A stretch of 64,000 nt of DNA from Mytilus trossulus (lineage: Eukaryota > Mollusca > Bivalvia > Mytilida > Mytilidae), in assembly GCF_036588685.1 (NCBI RefSeq), contig NC_086383.1, forward strand, positions 60,153,448-60,217,447, given 5' to 3'. Below, piece by piece: positions 58,362-64,000 of the stretch (within the stretch, counting starts at the first letter, position 1; the number at the start of each line of letters is the position of its first letter). The translations under genes were made by a program, and so were the position numbers. The notes under the pieces are model-generated. The model was given only the letters and a program-made list of their open reading frames with translations. It was not told the origin of the DNA and did not search any database.

Positions 58362-59114
58362 GGGCGCATTTCATTTGCGCCAATTTTTAAAAAATCAAAC
58401 CTTTCATTTGCGCCACAAGGTTATATATCATTTGCGCAAAAAAAAAACACCTTCATTTGCGCCATTTTACAGGTATGACAGGTAATATAACGGAAAAGTT
58501 AAAAGATTACTTACGATTTATTTTGTTTTTGGTTTGTACATTACTCCCCCTGGATACATGTGTGAGTTCATACTCATTTCTAATACAAAACTGAGAGTCA
58601 CCAAGGTTATAATTATATATGTAGTGCTCAAGTGACCAGTCCAGTGTGAGGTGTCAAGATGGACATAGTCAAATCTGAGACAAACAGAGGAAATAATTCT
58701 GTGATATTTGATGACCACATATATAGGTTATCAAATGTTTTAAAAAATGGAGACAAATCCTTCAGGTGTACCAAAAAATCTGTAAAGCCTGGATTACGAC
58801 TGATACGGACAGCAAAACAATTTTTAGCATTACTTGTATGATTTTATCGAGGTTTTAGCATAACTTGTATGATTTTATGATAACTGATTTCTGAGGAAAA
58901 TGTTTAAAACTTTCTTTATTATTAAAAGACTTTTTAAAAATTTAATGTTTTATACTATTATTACCTGTATCTACATGTATTTACCTGTATTTACCTGTAA
59001 TATTGGCGCAAAAGAAAGATTTAGTTTTTGGCGCAAATGAAATATGGTTTGTGGCGCAAATGAAAGATTTTTTTGGCGCAAATGAAATGCCAATTGGCGC
59101 AAAAGCAAAGCACC
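58362..59114. mobile_element. Mutator-like element (MULE), 753 bp, with repeated-word TIRs
   Basis: Both ends, about 120 bp each, are inverted and are built from four or five copies of TTTCATTTGCGCCA. The flanks are TATATTGTT on the left (58,353-58,361) and GATATTGTT on the right (59,115-59,123), an 8-of-9 match to the 9-bp duplication expected for Mutator-type elements. The interior carries a FLYWCH zinc-finger remnant but no transposase core, so the element is non-autonomous. Confidence 0.8.
58659..58865 (+). pseudogene. FLYWCH zinc-finger fragment inside the MULE
   Basis: The frame from 58,659 reads MDIVKSETNRGNNSVIFDDH, then IYRLSNVLKNGDKSFRCTKK, matching the layout of a FLYWCH finger (hydrophobic core, aromatic residue, K-x-G, then RC). 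A frameshift after RCTKK moves the expected C-K-A-W-I-T-T-D into another frame (58,782-58,840). FLYWCH fingers are known accessory domains of MULE transposases. The fragment is probably a remnant of the N-terminal part of the parent transposase. Confidence 0.6.
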
Positions 59115-59129
59115 GATATTGTTTGTAAA

Positions 59130-59745
59130 TCATAATTTCATGAACACTTTTTTCTTCTAATAAAAAAACTATTTATTGTACGAGCTTAAAACTTTTGTAT
59201 GTATTTACAGTTCATATGAGCACTGCGTCTTTTCTCTGTGTTCATTCTGTCAAAGTTAATATGTTCACGTGATGTTTGAAAAAGTTCATATCGGAAGTCT
59301 GTATATAAACGGGACAGACCATTAAAACATGTATTTTGTTTTCCACACAGTTCGAACTAAAAAAATTACAAAGTCTATCATTAAATGGTATCTGCGGTAT
59401 GGAATATCGTTCCGTCTTAACGGCTAGCGAAATTATGATTTCGCAGATAAAAATATGAAGATGTTAAATAAAAATATTTAAACCTTTCTCACAGACTTTT
59501 TCCCAACGTGTACAATTGGATTACATTTTTGTGACTTTCGTCCTACTAATAAAAACATGTGCGACTTTTCCCTCAGCATACATGTAAATCATGTGATTCG
59601 TAGAAATACTGCAAAGGACCTCCTTAGTTCACTAAGAACAAAAATGTGCACTAAGGACCTGGTGGAATGATACTATCACAACGGATATGGCATCTAGAAA
59701 AAGACTTGGTAAAAAATCATAAATCAAATTTTATAATTATGTCAT
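59130..59745. other. Intergenic, no gene seen
   Basis: AT-rich, with CACTAAGGACC-type words near 59,640 that also occur in the terminal regions at 59,800 and 62,040. Confidence 0.4.
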
Positions 59746-59752
59746 TTTTAGG

Positions 59753-60030
59753 GCGGTACGTCTAAACACCACCTAGGCCGCCTTGGTGCACTAAGCTCCA
59801 GAAAGTGCACTAAGCCCATGATTGACCAGTCAAATAAGCACCAAGGTCATTCAGTACGATACAGATTTGAATAAAGAGCATATATTCAAATTTTGGTAGA
59901 AATATATTCAGAAATAAAAGAGTTATTAACATTTTACATGGCACGCGCCGATATTGTGTAATGTGTCCAGTTGTCATATTGTTGATTGTATCCAATGAAG
60001 CTTGACGAATTTAAAAATACTGAACTAAGG
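59753..60030. repeat. Inverted-repeat partner of 56,396-56,673; possible transposon end
   Basis: Begins GCGGTACGTCTAAACAC and includes CTAGGCCGCCTTGGTGCACT and TCGTTCAGTACGATACAG-like sequence in reverse complement to the first copy. The terminal 17 bases also occur inverted at 62,070-62,086, so this may be the left end of a 2.3-kb element (59,753-62,086). Confidence 0.7.
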
Positions 60031-60500
60031 ACATGAACCAAAGGTTAAATATGCACCAAGTTCATTAATTAAGATAAATCATTATATTAAAAAACATATG
60101 TTAAAAGTTGGTTCGATGATATAACGTGATGTAAAAGTTTTTAACATTTTTAACGTGACACGCGCTCTACTTGTGTAATGCATGATCACCTTGTTGATTG
60201 ATCCAATCAATTCTGAGGGATTATCTTTGAACTAGAGAAGTATTTTCTTTGATCCTATATAGAAATGATAAAAGGTCTGTTTTCTGTGATGCTTTGTGAG
60301 AATTTTTTTTTTGGAAAAAAGTGTTTGTTTGCGCTTGTCGAAATAAAAGATTTGCAGAATTAATAGTATTTATAACAATAGAAATTGGCTTTTACTCGAA
60401 GCGGAGTATATTGTAGTCTATTTCTTTCCTTTGTTCTTCCCCATTTAGTGTTTTAATAATTGCACGAATTGACGCAAATTTATACAGACTTATTTCAAAT
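60031..60500. other. Diverged repeat of the preceding block, then no gene
   Basis: Sequence at 60,055-60,215 is a diverged second copy of part of 59,865-60,000 (TTTTTAACATTTTTAACGTG against ATTAACATTTTACATGGC, then GTTGATTG...CCAAT). The rest is AT-rich. Confidence 0.45.
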
Positions 60501-60512
60501 ATAAGAGTCAAA

Positions 60513-60584
60513 ATGTGGCGTCCTTGTTGTTCAATGCAACCCATTTTCGACAAGTATGATAGACCACTTGAAATTCTGCAAGAG
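60513..60584 (+). CDS. Possible first coding exon (24 codons)
   Basis: ATG in good context (GTCAAAATGT) followed by WRPCCSMQPIFDKYDRPLEI and a splice donor GAG|GTAATT exactly in frame. Composition is unlike noise. No downstream exon was found; a LINE 3' fragment follows within 150 bp and may have separated it from the rest of its gene. Function unknown. Confidence 0.35.
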
Positions 60585-60734
60585 GTAATTATTAAGTTTA
60601 TATTTCATATAAATAGATAGTTATGATTGCCAAAAAGACAACTATCCGCCACTGTCCAGAGATGTAATGACGAAGATAAAAATAAACAAAGGTCGTGCTA
60701 CAGGGAACAACTGTATATTTTCTGTAATATTAGA

Positions 60735-61420
60735 AGCAGTTGGATTTATCAACTACAACAATTATTAGTTAACTTGGGTTTAAATGAGATCTGGTATAAC
60801 CAAGACAATTTGATTATTGATACAAATTTATTATTATTTGTAAAAACAAGGATATATGATCAAGCAAAACAGACTTTGAATGATCAACTGAACGTTTCAT
60901 CTAAGTGTTATTTATATAAATATATTGTCAATAATGTATGTTTACAGAATTATCTAACTAAACATATGAATTTTAGAGTGTATTTAACTCGCCGTAGATT
61001 GTCATCTCATAATTTGTTTGTTGAAGTAGGCCGTTATCATGGATTAAATAGGTTAGATAGAAAGTGTACTCTTTGTAATTTGAATATCACTGAAGATGAA
61101 TTCCATTTTGTTTTACAATGTGAAAGCTACATGTATAGAGACTTAAGGAGACAGTGTATTAAACCTTATTATTATAGACGTCCATCGTCGTTCAAATTAG
61201 TTCAACTTCTCAGCACTGAAAATGTAAAAGATTTGCGTAATTTGTGTAAATTCTTGTTTAATGCACATAATCATAGGACCAAACTGTTATTGGTCAATAC
61301 TTGATATTTATTTGCTTCTCTGATGTATTATGTTATGTTGTGTTATAGAAATGTATTTGTATTTATTGCACTGATAAGCATAATGTGCTTAAAGTAATAA
61401 AGAATTGAATTAGTACGTAA
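60735..61420 (+). pseudogene. Second non-LTR retrotransposon 3' end
   Basis: An open frame to 61,304 contains WIYQLQQLLVNLGLNEIWYN, YLTKHMNFRVYLTRRRLSSH and a C-x2-C-x9-H-x4-C knuckle (CTLCNLN...FHFVLQC). That knuckle matches the one in the LINE at 17.2-19.5 kb (CNLN(I/V)TE), so the two are related. The reading frame has no stop over 190 codons, so this copy is younger or better preserved at its 3' end. The non-coding tail has a short hairpin (AAGCATAATGTGCTT) and AATAAA near 61,400. The 5' part of the element is missing: upstream, at 60,615-60,665, lies a scrap of dispersed repeat (GATTGCCAAAAAGACAACTA). Confidence 0.8.
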
Positions 61421-64000
61421 AAAGCAGTAATAGAAAGTGGACAAATAAAAATCATGATTTATAGTTTTTTTTTCGGAATTTACTCATGTTTTAGTGAAGC
61501 CACTCGTAACGCATCTTTGTCGGAATTAAAATAAAAACAAAAAAGTTATAAATATATATATATTCATTTTGTCTTCATGTCTCTTACAAATTACTATTTT
61601 ACCAAGCTGACCACACTCTTACTTATTAGTTGGCGCGCATCAACATTAAAACCTATGGCAAATAACTATGTCGGGAAATAAATGAAACAAAAGCAAAATT
61701 ATTTGTCCTTTTAATCATTTTAACTTTTAGATAAGAACAACACGTTTTATTTTGATAATCAAGTATTAATCTTTTCGATACAATTGTCAATTTCTTAAAT
61801 TAAAGAATATATGATTGTTTAATCAGTTGTTATATTATTTGGCACGTGTCAATCGGTTCATTGGTTTTCGGTATATCAAAGAAAAATGGGCACGTGCCTA
61901 GAAAATGTTGAATATCTTTTTTATTTATGATTATTTTTCTATAAAATTTGAAATTTATGCATTAAATATCAATCTTTAACAGAATATGCAAAAATAACAC
62001 GTATAACAGTAGTCCTTCTAGTCCTTAGTGGCAATGTATAGTCCTTAGTGCACTAAGGAGTCCTTAGCAGTGTTTAGACGTACCGCATATATAGTTAGAA
62101 AGTTATCAAATATTTTCTCGACACGTGCTTCAATCAGTTGATTGACACCTTTAGTATAATTAGTAGAAATTCATGTTCGCTCAACCCTGCCCCGTTTATA
62201 ATCCGCTTGTATATATCGATTTTAACATGTATATGGTATTTCAAATTTTTTCTCTTGTTTTTTTTTTCGTTTCTTTGTTTCTGCCGTGTTATTTTTTTTG
62301 TTAAGTATTTTTTTTTACTTCTAAGGTAATAGCGTCTTCTCAAATATTTTCAGTTTTAGGAAATGTTACATCCTTTTTTTTTAATTATAAAAATACAAAT
62401 AATTGTACACACTTCACGGAAAGTTGAGGTTTAATACTTGGTTGCTTAACGTCCAGTGGCCTATACTTCATTTATTTTTCTGATGTCAGAAACCATGCCT
62501 CACCGCAAGGTTTTTAAAAGGATAGAACACAGGCAAATGCAAAATGAGTGGAATAAACCTGATACAAAACATTGCAGTGTCAACTCTATATCTAAATTTG
62601 AGTAAGAATTGAAAACAAAAACCAATATCTTTTGGTAGGAAATTAGATATTAATTTATCTTAACGCAATTGCGATGCTCCGCTTTATTCTAAAACTATGA
62701 AATTTTTCCAGCTTATATTACAAATGACCTGTTTTGTAAATGTGTGTCAGATATTGTGGATCGGTACGTCTAAATAACAACACAGGACTTCCTGTACGAA
62801 TAGGGACATAAAAAGTATACCCAAGGCAAGTTAAAGATATGCATCCGGCACTTTATTTATTTCAAAAAATATTCGTGTATTGAAAAATGTGTGTAAATTA
62901 ATTAGAATTATCAAAATGGATGTACAGCCCGTAACAGAGAAGTGATCGAATTGATGTTTCTTTACCGTCAAAATTAGCTACGTTATCGACAAACTTAATT
63001 GAGTAGTGACCGAACTATTTGTACTTTAACGTCAAAAAGATTGACAATGCTGACACATTTTCATGTGTCGATAATGAAGTTTAATACCGATACTATTGAA
63101 AATAAATCTAATAATATGAAACAAAATATGTCCATGCACCATTTCGATTGGGCGAAAAGTAGTCATTAATTTCTTCAAAGTCAGAAAAGAAAAAAAAGAT
63201 GTATGGAAGGACTTCTTGATAGTATTATTTCCTTTACAATTTTACCCAAAACTAAAAGAAATATACTGTGTTTGATAGGAATGAAGTCCTTTTTTTCAGA
63301 CTACAATGTGAATGTGTGATGGATTTGAATTCAATCAATAACTAATAAATGTTTTCTCATATGTATACACAAAAGGGAGGACTGGTATTTCAACTTCTGT
63401 TAGAATATGTCTTCGTCCGTTTCACATGCCAAACTTTTTTCTAGTACAGTTTACACTCTGGTTTAAACCGGAAATTATTGTTGAGATTTTTTATTAATAT
63501 GATAAAATAACGAGCAAAACTATTTCTTGTAATGTCACACACACAGAATATTTTGTTTAGTAAAAATCAGTAAAAAAAAAATCTCCAAATATACCATAGC
63601 CATGCAGGACCTGAGAGTTTTTAGCAGTGTACAAATTAATGAAAATCGTCCGGAAAACAGCGCTTGCTGTCATTTTGATGGATCATGCAACATTTCACCT
63701 TTTACCCATAAACAACATAGGTTCTCAATTACTAAACAAAGTTCTAAAAGATAACTTCAAATCAGAGTAAACATACTAACTTCCTTATATACAGTCGAAT
63801 TTGTCTATAGGTTACACAAAGCTGGTTCTTAAAACGTTTGCATCAGGGAAAAACATTTTCTTTGACTTTTAAAACATGTAGGGGAAACGGATTTCCTAAC
63901 CATTCACATATAATATTCCGTATTTCTGATTTTTTATTCGATAACATCAATTATACGAATTTTTTTATGACTACGTGAACTTGTGCCATTTATTTTTGCT
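61421..64000. other. Intergenic, no convincing gene
   Basis: AT-rich. Contains GGCACGTGTC/GGCACGTGCC-type words near 61,840 and 61,890, and the inverted GCGGTACGTCTAAACAC terminus at 62,070-62,086. Two short frames look mildly protein-like but are unproven. One starts MSETMPHRKVFKRIEHRQMQ (62,483-62,605), the other MQDLRVFSSVQINENRPENS (about 63,603-63,755). Neither has splice or homology support. Confidence 0.4.

Noticed and set aside
56396-60030. One 3.6-kb transposon bounded by the 278-bp inverted repeats
   Set aside because: The GCGGT(A/G)CG termini face inward towards each other, and one copy sits inside a Harbinger-like element, so the two ends more likely belong to separate insertions.

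Overview
The window looks like a piece of a marine mussel (Mytilus-like bivalve) nuclear genome. It is strongly AT-rich. Genes are small and split by introns. Repeats are dense and of many families: Tc1-type, hAT, MULE, piggyBac-like and Harbinger-like DNA elements, non-LTR and Penelope retroelement fragments, tRNA-derived SINEs, foldback MITEs and satellites. No bacterial-style operons or CRISPR arrays are present. The species call is inference; no search was run.

The genic backbone is a tandem family of three secreted C-type lectin genes, all on the minus strand: A (about 4.73-10.32 kb), B (about 24.37-35.46 kb) and C (about 41.34-45.07 kb). I rebuilt the exons from splice sites and reading phase. 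Each gene has a TATA promoter, a noncoding exon 1, a signal-peptide plus coiled-neck exon, three exons carrying the lectin domain, and a tiny last exon that supplies only the end of a split Cys codon, one Tyr and the stop. The predicted proteins are 205, 192 and 191 residues. Exon sizes and phases are identical except for two length changes: an 11-residue neck duplication in A and variation in exon 5. Genes A and B also share at least 2 kb of 3' flank, so they come from a segmental duplication. Later insertions mark B: a Tc1-like transposon in intron 3, a SINE-bearing satellite in intron 5, and a 210-bp MITE in the 3' flank.

Between A and B lie a hAT transposase 3' end (14.3-15.2 kb), an intronless class-A GPCR (15.5-16.5 kb, plus strand) and a 3' LINE fragment (17.2-19.5 kb) split by a TTAA-flanked MITE. 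Between B and C lie foldback elements and a 2.7-kb satellite (37.3-40.0 kb) whose units switch orientation.

From 46 to 64 kb I see no convincing host gene apart from one possible first exon at 60.5 kb. This part holds a Penelope fragment, two 'palindromes made of palindromes' (48.6 and 50.3 kb), minisatellites, a Harbinger-like element, a MULE with a FLYWCH zinc-finger remnant (58.4-59.1 kb) and a second LINE 3' end (60.7-61.4 kb).

The most unusual signal is a pair of 28- and 36-bp perfect or near-perfect palindromes (55,648 and 58,125). They share the same termini and each is flanked by an exact 7-bp direct repeat, which makes them look like extremely short transposed elements.
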